From an uncultured Thiodictyon sp. (GTDB taxonomy: Bacteria; Pseudomonadota; Gammaproteobacteria; Chromatiales; Chromatiaceae): a stretch of DNA of 64,000 bases. Each line of letters opens with the position of its first letter. Position 1 is the first letter of the stretch. A program made the position numbers and the translations under genes. The stretch covers positions 19,365 through 83,364 of the forward strand of contig NZ_CAJAXH010000222.1 in assembly GCF_903946935.1 (NCBI RefSeq), written 5' to 3'. Of this stretch, positions 18,535 to 28,333 are shown piece by piece. The notes beneath the pieces were generated by a model, which searched no databases, was not told the origin of the DNA, and worked only from the letters and a program-made list of their open reading frames with translations.

Positions 18535-18663
18535 GTAAATGACGCGATCAGTGCGGTCCCGCGTCCAGTGGGTGGGCGTCTCGGGGGGCGCTCGGGGCTG
18601 GTTTGCCGACCCATCCGATCGACGGAGCGGTGAGCGGCGTTAGGGAGGCGGTGAGTCGGATTC

Positions 18664-19275
18664 CTAATCGTCTTTGCGCAGTTCCTTCGTGTCTGAGGTT
18701 TCAAGCAGGGCCAGGGCGCCATCGCCCAGTCGGTAGTGTTCGCCGGTATGGGGACAGACGCACTCGCCGTCGCCTGTGAGCGGCAGCACCAAGCGTTCGC
18801 CAAAGCGACTCATCCAGCCCACTTGGCGGGCCGGGACGCCGAGCATGAGGGCGAAGGGAGGGCAGTCGCGATTGACGAGGGCGCCGGCGCCGATGAAGGC
18901 GTGGGCACCGATCTCGATACCGCAGACGATGGTGCAGTTGGCGCCCAGGGTGGCGCCGCGGCGCACCAGCGTATTGCGGTAGTCGTCCTTGCGGCTGATG
19001 GCCGAGCGTGGGTTGTAGACGTTGGTGAAGACCATGCTCGGTCCGCAGAAGACATCGTCTTCCAGGGTGACGTTGTCATAGACCGAGACGTTGTTTTGGA
19101 TCTTGACGCGGTCACCGATGCGTACCCGGTTGCCGACATAGACGCCCTGGCCCAGGCTGCACCCGCGTCCGATACGCGCCCCGGCACAGATGTGGGTCCA
19201 GTGCCAGATACGGGTGTCGGCGCCGATCTGGGCGCCCTCATCGGCGATGGCGGTGGGGTGGATGCTGTAATCCAT
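18664..19275 (-). CDS. LbetaH N-acetyltransferase, WbpD-like
   Basis: [91 protein letters not shown]. Confidence 0.85.
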   Translation of the reverse strand: MDYSIHPTAIADEGAQIGADTRIWHWTHICAGARIGRGCSLGQGVYVGNRVRIGDRVKIQNNVSVYDNVTLEDDVFCGPSMVFTNVYNPRSAISRKDDYRNTLVRRGATLGANCTIVCGIEIGAHAFIGAGALVNRDCPPFALMLGVPARQVGWMSRFGERLVLPLTGDGECVCPHTGEHYRLGDGALALLETSDTKELRKDD

Positions 19276-19474
19276 GATGAATGGCTCCGGGGTTGGTGGG
19301 TAGGGCTTGATCATCGGTCCAGCCTCAGAGCGCGATTTTCCGTTCATCCTTCGACACGCTCAGGACGAACGGAAACTCGGTAACGTCTTTTCCGGAAATC
19401 ACCTAAAGCCTCGACCTCCTGTCTACTGGTGGCCGCAACGATGATCAAGGGTGTTCAGACGATCGTCTGAAGTG

Positions 19475-20530
19475 TTAATACTCAAGCGGCAGCGACACCT
19501 TGTGCCCATCGCGGGCGGAGAGGTAGGCGGCGATCAGGAGTTCTAAAGAGCGCAGGCCTTCACGGCCGTCGGTCTCGGCACTGGCCGCGCCGCGCAGCGT
19601 CTGAATAACGTTTTCGTAATAGGGGAGATGGCCGTGGCCATAGACCGAGGTGGTCTGGTAATTGGCTGCCTCCACCTGCGCATCGTCCGGGTCGGGTTGT
19701 GCGAAGGCCCAGTGGTCGAAACGGTTCACGGCAACCCCGGACAGGCGCACCGTGCCGGTCTCGCCGAGGATGGTGATGGAGCCCTCCAGGTTGCGCGGAT
19801 AGGTGAGCATGGTGACGCTCATGGTGCCCAGGGCGCCGGAGCGCCATTCCAGGTTCATGACGGCGGTGTCTTCCACCTCGATACGCCGCGCCAGGGTGGC
19901 GGTCATGGCCTGGACGCTCTGCACCGGTCCGAGCAGCCAGTCCAGCAGATCGACATAGTGGCTCGCCTGGTTCATCAATGCGCCGCCGTCGAATTCCCAG
20001 GTGCCGCGCCAGGGGGCGCTGTCATAGTAGTCCTGGGGGCGGCTCCAAAAGACGTTGACCTGGATCATATAGATGCGCCCGAAGCGGCCCTTGCGCACGG
20101 TCCTTTTGAGTAGTTGCAGGGTCGGGTTGTGGCGGTTTTGCTTGACCACGAAGAGGCGCACGTTAGCGGCATCGCATTCCTCCACCATGCGCTTGCCGTC
20201 GCGCCAATGGGTAGCCATTGGTTTCTCGGTCATCACATGGCGGCCGGCTTGGGCGCAGAGGATGGTTTGGGTGGCGTGTTGGCCGCTGGGGGTGCAGATG
20301 GCCACCAGGTCCGCGTCGCAGCCCTCCAGGAGCGCCTTGAGATCAGTGAATCCCGGCGCGCCGGTGGTCGCCATGGCCTGTTGCAGGGCGGCGGGGTCCT
20401 CGTCACAAACGGCGGCGACCGCGATGTGCTCGGCATGGTGTGCGGCGGCCTCGAGGTGGCGTTGGGCGATGCGCCCACAGCCCACGACGGCAAGCTTGAT
20501 GCGACGGTTGGCGGGGATGATGGGTAGCAT
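19475..20530 (-). CDS. Gfo/Idh/MocA oxidoreductase, WbpB-like
   Basis: LAVVGCGRIAQRHLEA, HVMTEKPMATHWRDGKRMVEECDAANVRLFVVKQNRHNPTLQLLK, GGALMNQASHYVDLLDWLLG. Confidence 0.88.
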   Translation of the reverse strand: MLPIIPANRRIKLAVVGCGRIAQRHLEAAAHHAEHIAVAAVCDEDPAALQQAMATTGAPGFTDLKALLEGCDADLVAICTPSGQHATQTILCAQAGRHVMTEKPMATHWRDGKRMVEECDAANVRLFVVKQNRHNPTLQLLKRTVRKGRFGRIYMIQVNVFWSRPQDYYDSAPWRGTWEFDGGALMNQASHYVDLLDWLLGPVQSVQAMTATLARRIEVEDTAVMNLEWRSGALGTMSVTMLTYPRNLEGSITILGETGTVRLSGVAVNRFDHWAFAQPDPDDAQVEAANYQTTSVYGHGHLPYYENVIQTLRGAASAETDGREGLRSLELLIAAYLSARDGHKVSLPLEY

Positions 20531-20648
20531 GACTGGCTCCGGTCGGTGCAGTGAAGGGGCAGGCTAAGTTCGATCTTGCAGCAGGGCGGTGAGGCGCGCG
20601 CTGCATCAGGTCTCTCTCAAGGGCGACCAAAATGACGATCGAAACCGT

Positions 20649-21089
20649 CTAGTGAGCGCTGGTGGGTCTGGTCTGTGTCCAGGGATTGACGAGCTTCAGG
20701 CTGCTCAGAAAATCGAAGTCGGAGACGTTGCGAGTCGCCAATTGGAAGCCGTGACGCAAGGCCACGGCGGCAATCTGGGCGTCTTCGACCGACATTGGTC
20801 GCCCTAAGCGTCGGGACTCGGTGAGGATGGCCCCGTACCCTGTTGCGCAATGGCAGTCGAACGCCAGGCAACGTTGCTCGAAGTCCCGTAGCACGATCTG
20901 CGCGGCGGCCGTCAGTGCGCTCTTGCGCCGACCCTTGGGCAGTAGACCGATCCCGACTTCAATCTCTGCCCGTGTGACGGCGGATATGAATAAATGGGCG
21001 GCGGCCTGGCGGTCGAGCCAGGCAATCACGTTCAGTTCGGGCTCCCGCTTCATCCATTCGGAGATGACGTTGGTGTCGAGCAGGATCAT
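20649..21089 (-). CDS. vapC: PIN-domain toxin (VapC/FitB-like)
   Basis: MILLDTNVISEWMKREPE, ISAVTRAEIEVGIGLLPKG, MSVEDAQIAAVALRHGFQLATRNVSDF. Confidence 0.92.
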   Translation of the reverse strand: MILLDTNVISEWMKREPELNVIAWLDRQAAAHLFISAVTRAEIEVGIGLLPKGRRKSALTAAAQIVLRDFEQRCLAFDCHCATGYGAILTESRRLGRPMSVEDAQIAAVALRHGFQLATRNVSDFDFLSSLKLVNPWTQTRPTSAH

Positions 21090-21343
21090 GGCTCGTCGTC
21101 TGCGAATGTGGGGGCCGCGCGGGGCTGGGTGCGGGCCGTGGGCGGTAGCTCGGCGCCTCCCGAGACTTCCAGCATGCGCTGATGCAGGCGGGTCCCCAGA
21201 GAGGTCCCGGCGGCGGGCGATACCAGCGCTTCGCGCAGGATTCGCCGCGCCTCTTCCTCCATCGAGCAACCGTGTTGCGCGGCGGCGATCCGCAGTCGGC
21301 TCTTGAGTGAGTCATCGATATTTCGGATGGTGATCATGGCCAT
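21086..21343 (-). CDS. FitA-like ribbon-helix-helix antitoxin
   Basis: MAMITIRNIDDSLKSRLRIAAAQHGCSMEEEARRILREAL; ATGA overlap with toxin. Confidence 0.9.
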   Translation of the reverse strand: MAMITIRNIDDSLKSRLRIAAAQHGCSMEEEARRILREALVSPAAGTSLGTRLHQRMLEVSGGAELPPTARTQPRAAPTFADDEP

Positions 21344-21513
21344 GGGTGTGCCCCTAAAAATGACTGCATTGATTGCATTTTAGGCAATGCCAGCGCCCTG
21401 GGCAAGGCGCGTACCCGGCGAGTGTGGTCGGGCAGCGGTTGGACATGCAGGTCGGGCACGGATGCCGTTGCCGTTGCCGTTCTGTGCCGTGGCGGCAAGC
21501 CGCTCCCGCGGGC

Positions 21514-22299
21514 TTATGGCCGCGCGCTCGCCTTGAACTGCCGCTGGTGGGTCTGGAGGTCTCGCACGGCCTCGCCGATCAGGCGGGCGCTGAGCCGGGT
21601 GAAGGCCGCGACCATGGCGTCAGGGGTGGCGCCATCCACCAACTCCTCGCCGCTGTAGTCCCGGCTGGCGAGTGTGCGCCGGTTGTCCGCCTGCACCAGG
21701 GTCAGGTGCAGGGTGGCGACGACCCGCGGGGGTTGGTCGGTGGGGCGGTGCTCGAAGCGCTGTAACTCGCCGCTCAACAGATAGTCCGAGCCGGCCCGCT
21801 CCGCCGCGACCACGACGAATTGGAACACCTGCGCCGCGCGCAGTGCGCTCACCAGGGCCTTGGCGAGCGATTGGGTGGGCGGCTCTTCCCAGAGCAGGGC
21901 CTCGTAGCGTTGGGTGGCCAGCGGTTCTTCGCGGGTGCGAAAGACGATCCGGTTGCCGCCGAGGAAGTTGCGCCCGGCCAGGTCGTTGACCAGCAGGGCG
22001 GCCGCGGCTGGGGGGCCGGCCGGGCCGACCTGCGGCACCGGCTCCAGGCGGTAGAAGCGGTCGGGCGGCAGCGCTGGGGCAGACCCGCAGGCGGTGAGCA
22101 TCAGGGCGATGAGTGCGAGCAGAGCGGCGGGTTCGGGTCGCTGCTTGCGGCCGGGCGGGGCATTCGCCCGGTTTGGAACCTCTGGCGGCGGCCTTTGAGC
22201 GGGTGAGCGATCGCCTGGCGGGGCGAGGGAAAATGTTCGGGACGGGGTGGATACCCCGTCCCGCTCGGGAGAGCGCCCGCCACGGGTCATTTGAACCAC
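21514..22299 (-). CDS. ABC-type transport auxiliary lipoprotein (PqiC-like)
   Basis: LIALMLTACGSAPALPPDRFYRLEP lipobox; SLAKALVSALRAAQVFQFVV; start codon uncertain. Confidence 0.75.
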   Translation of the reverse strand: MVQMTRGGRSPERDGVSTPSRTFSLAPPGDRSPAQRPPPEVPNRANAPPGRKQRPEPAALLALIALMLTACGSAPALPPDRFYRLEPVPQVGPAGPPAAAALLVNDLAGRNFLGGNRIVFRTREEPLATQRYEALLWEEPPTQSLAKALVSALRAAQVFQFVVVAAERAGSDYLLSGELQRFEHRPTDQPPRVVATLHLTLVQADNRRTLASRDYSGEELVDGATPDAMVAAFTRLSARLIGEAVRDLQTHQRQFKASARP

Positions 22300-23369
22300 G
22301 GTGACTGCTCCTGGGCCTTGCGGCCTTTGATGATGACCGCCGGGTCTTTGCGCAGGTCGCGGGAGAGGGCGGAGAGGTTGCGGGTGGCGTCATCGAGATT
22401 GACGAGGATCGGCGACAGGGCGGCGGTGACCTCTTGTAACAGGTGTTGGGTGTCGTCCAGGGAGCGTTGCAGGGCCGGTTTGTTGTCGCGGACCAGTACG
22501 CGCAACTCGCGCGCCAAGTCGCCGTATTGGCGGGCCGCGCCCTTGATCTCATCGGTGCCGCTGCCGATCTTTGCCGAGTCCTCAGCCAGGGTCTTGGACA
22601 GGGTCTGCACCGAGTTTAGGATGGCGGTCACCTTCTGGGGATCGATCGAGGACTCCAGGTTGGCGGTCAATTTTTGTAGGCTCTCGAAGGCCCCGGCCAG
22701 CCGGTCGCGGTTGCCGGCCTGGTCGCTGCCGGTGCCGAGCAGCGCCTGGATCGTTTCGATCTGCGTCTTGATGCTTGCCAGGGCCGGGGCGATGGTCTGC
22801 TTGACGACGTCGTCTATCGATTCGGTCAATCCAGTGAGCTTGGCCAGCAGGTCCGGTTCACGCCCGACGGCCGCGATCTGCGTCCCATGGGCGAGCAGGG
22901 TCGGGGCGGCGCCTGGGTGGATCCTGATCGCGTCGCCTTGGAGCAGGCCGGCCGCGCCGAGTTGGGCCACGCTATCGGTCGGTACCGGCCAACGGTTCTT
23001 GATGCGCAGGGTGGCGCGGAAGCAGGGCAGGGCGGGTGAGCGCGCCGCGGCGCTCGGCGGACAGCGGTTCGTCTCCGCGTCGCGCCCTGGAAAGAGCGGT
23101 GTCACGCGCTCGACGAGGCCGATCACATAACCCTCCTGGATCACCTGGATGCCCTCGGTGAGTCCTGCGGCCTCCAGGAAATAGGCTTGCAGCCGATAGG
23201 CCCCGCCGAACAGCCCGGGCATGACGATGGCCAGGGCGGCGATGGCGACGGCGCCCATGGCCAGCACAAAGAGCCCTGAGTAGAGCAGGTCGCGGCGGCG
23301 CCGATGCGCCTCCCGCTTACCCGGGGCGCCGATCTCGGGGGGTGAATAGAGTCGTTCCAAGCCGCTCAT
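22287..23369 (-). CDS. MlaD-family (MCE domain) protein
   Basis: Single N-terminal TM, AAGLTEGIQVIQEGYVIGLVERVTPLF, long C-terminal helical region. Confidence 0.8.
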   Translation of the reverse strand: MSGLERLYSPPEIGAPGKREAHRRRRDLLYSGLFVLAMGAVAIAALAIVMPGLFGGAYRLQAYFLEAAGLTEGIQVIQEGYVIGLVERVTPLFPGRDAETNRCPPSAAARSPALPCFRATLRIKNRWPVPTDSVAQLGAAGLLQGDAIRIHPGAAPTLLAHGTQIAAVGREPDLLAKLTGLTESIDDVVKQTIAPALASIKTQIETIQALLGTGSDQAGNRDRLAGAFESLQKLTANLESSIDPQKVTAILNSVQTLSKTLAEDSAKIGSGTDEIKGAARQYGDLARELRVLVRDNKPALQRSLDDTQHLLQEVTAALSPILVNLDDATRNLSALSRDLRKDPAVIIKGRKAQEQSPWFK

Positions 23370-23577
23370 GGGGGCGCGTTACCGTGAAAGTCGCGCCGGG
23401 AGCGCGGTCCAACGAGAGTGTAAAGCAGAACCGGCACTGTTTCACCGCGCGGCGCGCCCTGGACAGCCGGCGTGTCCCGCACCATGCTGCGTCCATCCCG
23501 GGACACCGAGCCCCGGGGTGGGGCGCAGTCCGGCCCTCTCGGCATCCTGTTCGATCCCTTGCGCGGAGACTTGAGTC

Positions 23578-25557
23578 ATGAGCAAGCCACACCCCTCACT
23601 GGACAGCCTGGGTAAGGTCGTCACGGCGCGCGATGCGGTGCGCCTGATCAAGCGCGGCGACACCCTGGCGACTGGCGGATTCGTCGGGATCGGCTTCGCC
23701 GAGGGTCTGGCTATCGCCTTGGAGGAGCGCTTTAAGGAGACTGGCGAGCCGCGCGATCTCACCCTGATGTATGCCGCCGGCCAGGGCGACGGTGGTGAGC
23801 GGGGCCTGAACCATCTGGCCCACGAGGGGCTGATCAGGCGCATCGTCGGCGGTCACTGGGGCTTGGCCCCCAAGCTCGGCCGCTTGGCGACGACCAATCG
23901 GATCGAGGCCTACAACCTGCCCCAGGGGGTGATCTCACACTGGTTTCGCGAGGTGGCGGCCAAGCGTCCGGGGGTCCTCTCCCGGATCGGGCTCGGGACC
24001 TTCGTCGACCCGCGCCACGGCGGCGGCAAGCTCAATGCGCGCACCACCGAGGAGATCGTGGAGCTGGTGACCCTGCGCGGAGAGGACTATCTGTTCTACC
24101 CCAGTCGTCGGTTGGATGTGGCCTTCCTGCGCGGGACCACCGGGGACCCGGACGGCAATATCACTATGGAGCGGGAGGCCCTGTTCCTGGAGGCCCTGGC
24201 CATCGCCACCGCGGCACACAATTGCGGGGGACTGGTGATCGTGCAGGTGGAGCGCCTCGCCGAGCGTGGCACCCTGCCGGCCAAGTCGGTGAAGATCCCT
24301 GGGGTGCTGGTGGACTGCGTGGTGGTGGCGCAGGCGCCGGAGCATCATTGGCAGACCTTCGCGACCCCCTATGACGCCGGCTTTGCGAGCGAGGTCCGGG
24401 TGCCGATGCGCTCGATCGCCCCCATGCCGCTGTGCCCGCGTAAGCTCATCGCGCGGCGCGCCGCCTGTGAACTGCGGCCCAACAGCGTGGTGAATCTGGG
24501 GATCGGGATGCCGGAGGGGGTGGCCAACGTGGCCCACGAGGAGCACATCCTGGAGCTCCTGACGCTGACGACCGAGCCCGGGACCATCGGCGGTCTGCCG
24601 GCCGGTGGGCTCAACTTCGGCGCCGCCCGCAACACCCAGGCGATCATCGACCAGCCGGCCCAGTTCGACTTCTACGACGGTGGGGGCCTGGACCTGGCGT
24701 GTCTCGGCATGGCCCAGGTCGACCGCGAGGGTAACGTCAACGTCAGCAAGTTCGGTGCCAAGCTGGCTGGGGCCGGTGGCTTCATCAATATCAGCCAGAG
24801 CGCCAAAACGCTGGTCTTCGTCGGCACCTTCACCGCCGGTCAGTCCCGGATCGCGGTGGTGGACGGCCGCCTGGAGATCCACCAGGACGGGGCCGCGGCC
24901 AAGTTTGTGGAGCAGGTGGAACAGCGCACCTACAGCGGCCCATTGGCCGCCGCCAAGGGCCAGCCGGTGTTCTATGTGACTGAGCGCTGTGTGTTTCGGC
25001 TGCGCCCCGAGGGGCTGGAGTTGATCGAGATCGCCCCCGGGGTGGATCTCGCGCGCGACATCCTCGCGCGCATGGACTTCCGGCCGATCATGGAGGCCCC
25101 GCCGCGGCTGATGGACGCGCGCATCTTCCGGCATCCGGCGATGGGGCTGCGCGCGCAACTGCTGGACATCCCCTTGAACGAGCGCCTGACCTACGACCCG
25201 CAAGTCAACCGCTTCTTCGTCAACTTCGAGCGTCTCGCCATCGCGACCGCGGAGGACATCGCGGCCGTGCATGCGAGTGTCTGCGCCAAGCTCGGGTCCG
25301 TGGGCGGCAAGGTCGACGTGATCCTCAACGATGATCACTTAAGCATCCGCCCGGACCTGGAGGAGGCCTACAGCACGATGGTGCGGGAGCTGGCTGGGCG
25401 CTATTACGCCGGGGTCACCCGCTATACCGCGCGCACCTTTGCGCGCGTGAAACTGGGAAGGACATTGGCCGAGCGGCCCGTGGTCCCGCCGATCTACGCG
25501 AGTGAGGAAGCGGCGCAGCGGTCGTCGGGCGCCGATCAATCCTTTGTATTGAAATAA
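23578..25557 (+). CDS. Acyl-CoA:acetate/3-ketoacid CoA-transferase (Pct/YdiF-like), with C-terminal extension
   Basis: [69 protein letters not shown]. Confidence 0.88.
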   Translation: MSKPHPSLDSLGKVVTARDAVRLIKRGDTLATGGFVGIGFAEGLAIALEERFKETGEPRDLTLMYAAGQGDGGERGLNHLAHEGLIRRIVGGHWGLAPKLGRLATTNRIEAYNLPQGVISHWFREVAAKRPGVLSRIGLGTFVDPRHGGGKLNARTTEEIVELVTLRGEDYLFYPSRRLDVAFLRGTTGDPDGNITMEREALFLEALAIATAAHNCGGLVIVQVERLAERGTLPAKSVKIPGVLVDCVVVAQAPEHHWQTFATPYDAGFASEVRVPMRSIAPMPLCPRKLIARRAACELRPNSVVNLGIGMPEGVANVAHEEHILELLTLTTEPGTIGGLPAGGLNFGAARNTQAIIDQPAQFDFYDGGGLDLACLGMAQVDREGNVNVSKFGAKLAGAGGFINISQSAKTLVFVGTFTAGQSRIAVVDGRLEIHQDGAAAKFVEQVEQRTYSGPLAAAKGQPVFYVTERCVFRLRPEGLELIEIAPGVDLARDILARMDFRPIMEAPPRLMDARIFRHPAMGLRAQLLDIPLNERLTYDPQVNRFFVNFERLAIATAEDIAAVHASVCAKLGSVGGKVDVILNDDHLSIRPDLEEAYSTMVRELAGRYYAGVTRYTARTFARVKLGRTLAERPVVPPIYASEEAAQRSSGADQSFVLK

Positions 25558-25562
25558 ATGAA

Positions 25563-25590
25563 ACCAGGCGGGTGGGTGTACCCGCCTGGT
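25563..25590. terminator. Hairpin between convergent genes
   Basis: accaggcgggtgggtgtacccgcctggt. Confidence 0.55.
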
Positions 25591-25597
25591 GTGACGA

Positions 25598-26026
25598 TCA
25601 GGTCTTGGTGACCTTTTTCATCATATCTTGCAGTTCGGCGAGGCCTTCGTTCATCCGCGCCTGGATGATTTCCAGCGAGTCGGTGTTGGACTTGGTCATG
25701 ACATCGGCCAGTTCCTTTACGTTAGTGAAGGCCTTCTCGAACGCCTGCTTGGCCAGTTCTGCCTGTTTTTCAGTGAGTTCCTTGGCGTCCTTGACCGCGG
25801 ACAGCTCGGAGGTTGCCAGACGCATCTGCTCGAGTGCGTCCCTGACGATCTCGGTCTGGTGCTTGATCAGCGCCTGTGCGCCCTCGGCGGCCGCCTGGGT
25901 GGCCGCGGTCACGGCCTCCACGTTCTTGCGGTAGGTGGCGGTCATCGCCTCCATGTCGACGCCGGGCACCTGCATCTGCTTGAACAGGGCCTCGAAATCG
26001 GTGAAGGGGTTCTTGATCTCGCTCAT
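25598..26026 (-). CDS. Phasin family protein
   Basis: MSEIKNPFTDFEALFKQMQVPGVDMEAMTATYRKNVEAVTAATQAAAEGAQALIKHQTEIVRDALEQM. Confidence 0.92.
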   Translation of the reverse strand: MSEIKNPFTDFEALFKQMQVPGVDMEAMTATYRKNVEAVTAATQAAAEGAQALIKHQTEIVRDALEQMRLATSELSAVKDAKELTEKQAELAKQAFEKAFTNVKELADVMTKSNTDSLEIIQARMNEGLAELQDMMKKVTKT

Positions 26027-26305
26027 CGTAAAGTTCTCCTCATGATCGCTTGGCGCGCCGCGTACAATAGCGGCAATTGCCCACTTTAGGTGAGGGGCGG
26101 GATCAGGGTCAAATCGGAATCGAGCCGCGGCCGCACACCGACCCGCCGGGAACCCGCCCGGGGTCGCGGGAAGCGGTGGCGCTTGGCGGCTGCGTGCGTA
26201 GGCTTTACGATCCTCTCCCCAGAAAACGACCGCCGTCCCCGTGCCCCGGGGCGGCCTGACAAATACCACAACTTTCAGAATTATTCACCCGAGGAGATTC
26301 ACTAC

Positions 26306-27490
26306 GTGAGCAGAGATGTTGTCGTTCTAAGTGCGGTTCGCTCCCCCATCGGCGCCTTCGGCGGTGGCCTGGCCGAGTTCGATTCCAGCGAACTGGCCGG
26401 CCTCGTGATGAAGGAGGCGGTGGCGCGCTCCGGGGTCGATCCGGCGCTGATCAACTATGTGACCGTCGGCACTACCATCCCGACCGATTCGCGCTATGCC
26501 TATGTCTCGCGCGTGGCGTCCATCCAGGCCGGGCTGCCGATGGAGTCGGTCGCCATGCAGGTGTCGCGGCTGTGCGCCTCCGGCCTGCAGGGCATCGTGA
26601 CCACCGCCCAGAACATCATGCTGGGCGATGCCGACTACGGCATCGGCGGCGGCGTCGAGGTCATGTCCAAGGGTGCCTACCTGCTGCCGGCCCTGCGTTC
26701 GGGCGCGCGCATGGGTGACACCACGGCGATCGACGCCATGGTTTCCATCCTGACCGACCCCTTCGGCGTCGGCCACATGGGTATCACCGCCGAGAACCTG
26801 GCCGTTAAGTACGGTTTCTCGCGCGAGGAGCAGGACGCCTGCGCCGTCGAGTCGCAGCGCCGCGCCGCGGCGGCCATCGCCGAAGGTCGCTTCAAGTCGC
26901 AGATCCTGCCGATCGTCAAAAAGACCCGTAAGGGCGAGGTGGTGTTCGATACCGACGAGCATCCGCGCCCAGGGACCACCATGGAAACCCTGGCCAAAAT
27001 GCGGCCGGCCTTCAAGAAGGACGGGACCGTCACCGCCGGTAATGCCTCCGGCATCAACGACGGCGCCGCCTTCTTCGTGTTGGCCGCCGCCGATGTTGCC
27101 GCCCAGGCCGGCCACACGCCGATGGCCCGTCTGGTCTCCTATGCCGTTGCCGGTGTGCCCAACGAGGTCATGGGCGAGGGTCCGATCCCGGCCACCCGTA
27201 TGGCGTTGAAGAAGGCCGGCCTCAGCCTCGACCAGATGGATGTCATCGAGTCCAACGAGGCCTTCGCCTCCCAGGCGTTGACGGTCGCCAAGGTCCTGGA
27301 GCTCGACCCGGTCAAGACCAATCCGAACGGCGGTGCCATCGCCCTGGGCCATCCGATCGGTTGCACCGGCGCCTTCATCGCCACCAAGGCCCTGTACGAG
27401 CTGCAACGTGTCGGCGGCAAGTATTGCCTGGTGACCATGTGCATCGGTGGCGGTCAGGGTATCGCGGCCATCTTCGAGCGCCTGGGCTGA
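26306..27490 (+). CDS. phaA: Acetyl-CoA C-acetyltransferase (thiolase)
   Basis: VVLSAVRSPIGAFGG, VSRLCASGLQGIVTTAQ, NPNGGAIALGHPIGCTGA, CIGGGQGIAAIFE; GTG start with gaggag upstream. Confidence 0.93.
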   Translation: MSRDVVVLSAVRSPIGAFGGGLAEFDSSELAGLVMKEAVARSGVDPALINYVTVGTTIPTDSRYAYVSRVASIQAGLPMESVAMQVSRLCASGLQGIVTTAQNIMLGDADYGIGGGVEVMSKGAYLLPALRSGARMGDTTAIDAMVSILTDPFGVGHMGITAENLAVKYGFSREEQDACAVESQRRAAAAIAEGRFKSQILPIVKKTRKGEVVFDTDEHPRPGTTMETLAKMRPAFKKDGTVTAGNASGINDGAAFFVLAAADVAAQAGHTPMARLVSYAVAGVPNEVMGEGPIPATRMALKKAGLSLDQMDVIESNEAFASQALTVAKVLELDPVKTNPNGGAIALGHPIGCTGAFIATKALYELQRVGGKYCLVTMCIGGGQGIAAIFERLG

Positions 27491-27510
27491 TCTCACGCGC
27501 TGCCGCGGCG

Positions 27511-27535
27511 GTCGGGCCCCGGCCCGACTGTTTCC
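27511..27535 (+). terminator. Hairpin gtcgggccccggcccgac + tttcc downstream of thiolase
   Basis: Perfect palindrome 21 bp after stop. Confidence 0.5.
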
Positions 27536-27593
27536 TGCGGGACGGGGGCATTCGCCCCGTCCGGAATGTTTTTTCCGCGACTGGCGCACCGCC

Positions 27594-28331
27594 CTACGGC
27601 CGCCCAGTGAGCACATAGCGCAGATCGAGCCGTTGCGGCAGCGCCGCATCGAGTGCCTTTGGTGGGCCGTGGAAGATCAGCCGCCCGCGCTCCAGCACCC
27701 CCACCTGATCGCAGCCGTCGCCCAGGGCATCGGCCCGGTTGTCGGTGGCGATCAGGGTCAATGGGCGATTGACTCGCTGCGCCCGCAGGACCGCCAGGGT
27801 GTCGAAGATGGCGGCCGGGTCCAGCCCGTCGCTCAACCCGTCCCAGACCAGCAGGTCCGGCCGATGGATCAGTGCCCGGGCCAGCTCCACCTGGCGCCGC
27901 TGCCCCAGTGAGAGCGAGCGCGGCAGTAGATTCTCCAGCCCGTCGAGGCGCAGCGAGGCGATTACCAGCCGCGCGGCCCGCGCCATCTGTGGCCGCCCGC
28001 CGAGCCGACCGCGCAGCGGCAGGACCAGATTTTCGATCACGCTGCGGTCCTCCAGCAGCGAGCCACCTTGCAACACCACCCCGAGGCGTCGCCGCAGGGT
28101 CGCCAGGGCGCGGCTGTCCAGGGACTGCAAGTCCTGGCCAAGGATACGGACGCCTCCCGCGGACGGCGTGTCGAGTCCCAGGATGAGCCGGGTGAGGAGG
28201 CTCTTACCCGCCCCATTACGGCCGACGAGCAGTAGCCAGGCCCCTTCCGGTACCCGCAGGTCGATCCCCGCCAGGGCGCAGCGTTGCCCGACGTGCTGGA
28301 AGACCCCGGTCAGTTCCAAGGCCGCGGTCAT
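27594..28331 (-). CDS. MlaF-like ABC transporter ATP-binding protein with degenerate catalytic motifs
   Basis: Walker A LLVGRNGAGKSLL, signature SLSLGQRRQVELARALI, Walker B region LLVWDGLSDGLD, H-loop region LIATDNRADAL. Confidence 0.85.
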   Translation of the reverse strand: MTAALELTGVFQHVGQRCALAGIDLRVPEGAWLLLVGRNGAGKSLLTRLILGLDTPSAGGVRILGQDLQSLDSRALATLRRRLGVVLQGGSLLEDRSVIENLVLPLRGRLGGRPQMARAARLVIASLRLDGLENLLPRSLSLGQRRQVELARALIHRPDLLVWDGLSDGLDPAAIFDTLAVLRAQRVNRPLTLIATDNRADALGDGCDQVGVLERGRLIFHGPPKALDAALPQRLDLRYVLTGRP

Positions 28332-28333
28332 GC

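Noticed and set aside
23935-25338. 467-aa minus-strand ORF opposite the CoA-transferase
   Set aside because: GC-rich shadow ORF: low-complexity His/Arg/Gly/Asp-rich translation, no recognisable motifs, fully antisense to a well-supported gene.
26327-27649. 440-aa minus-strand ORF opposite thiolase
   Set aside because: Antisense artefact of high third-position GC in phaA; no family motifs.
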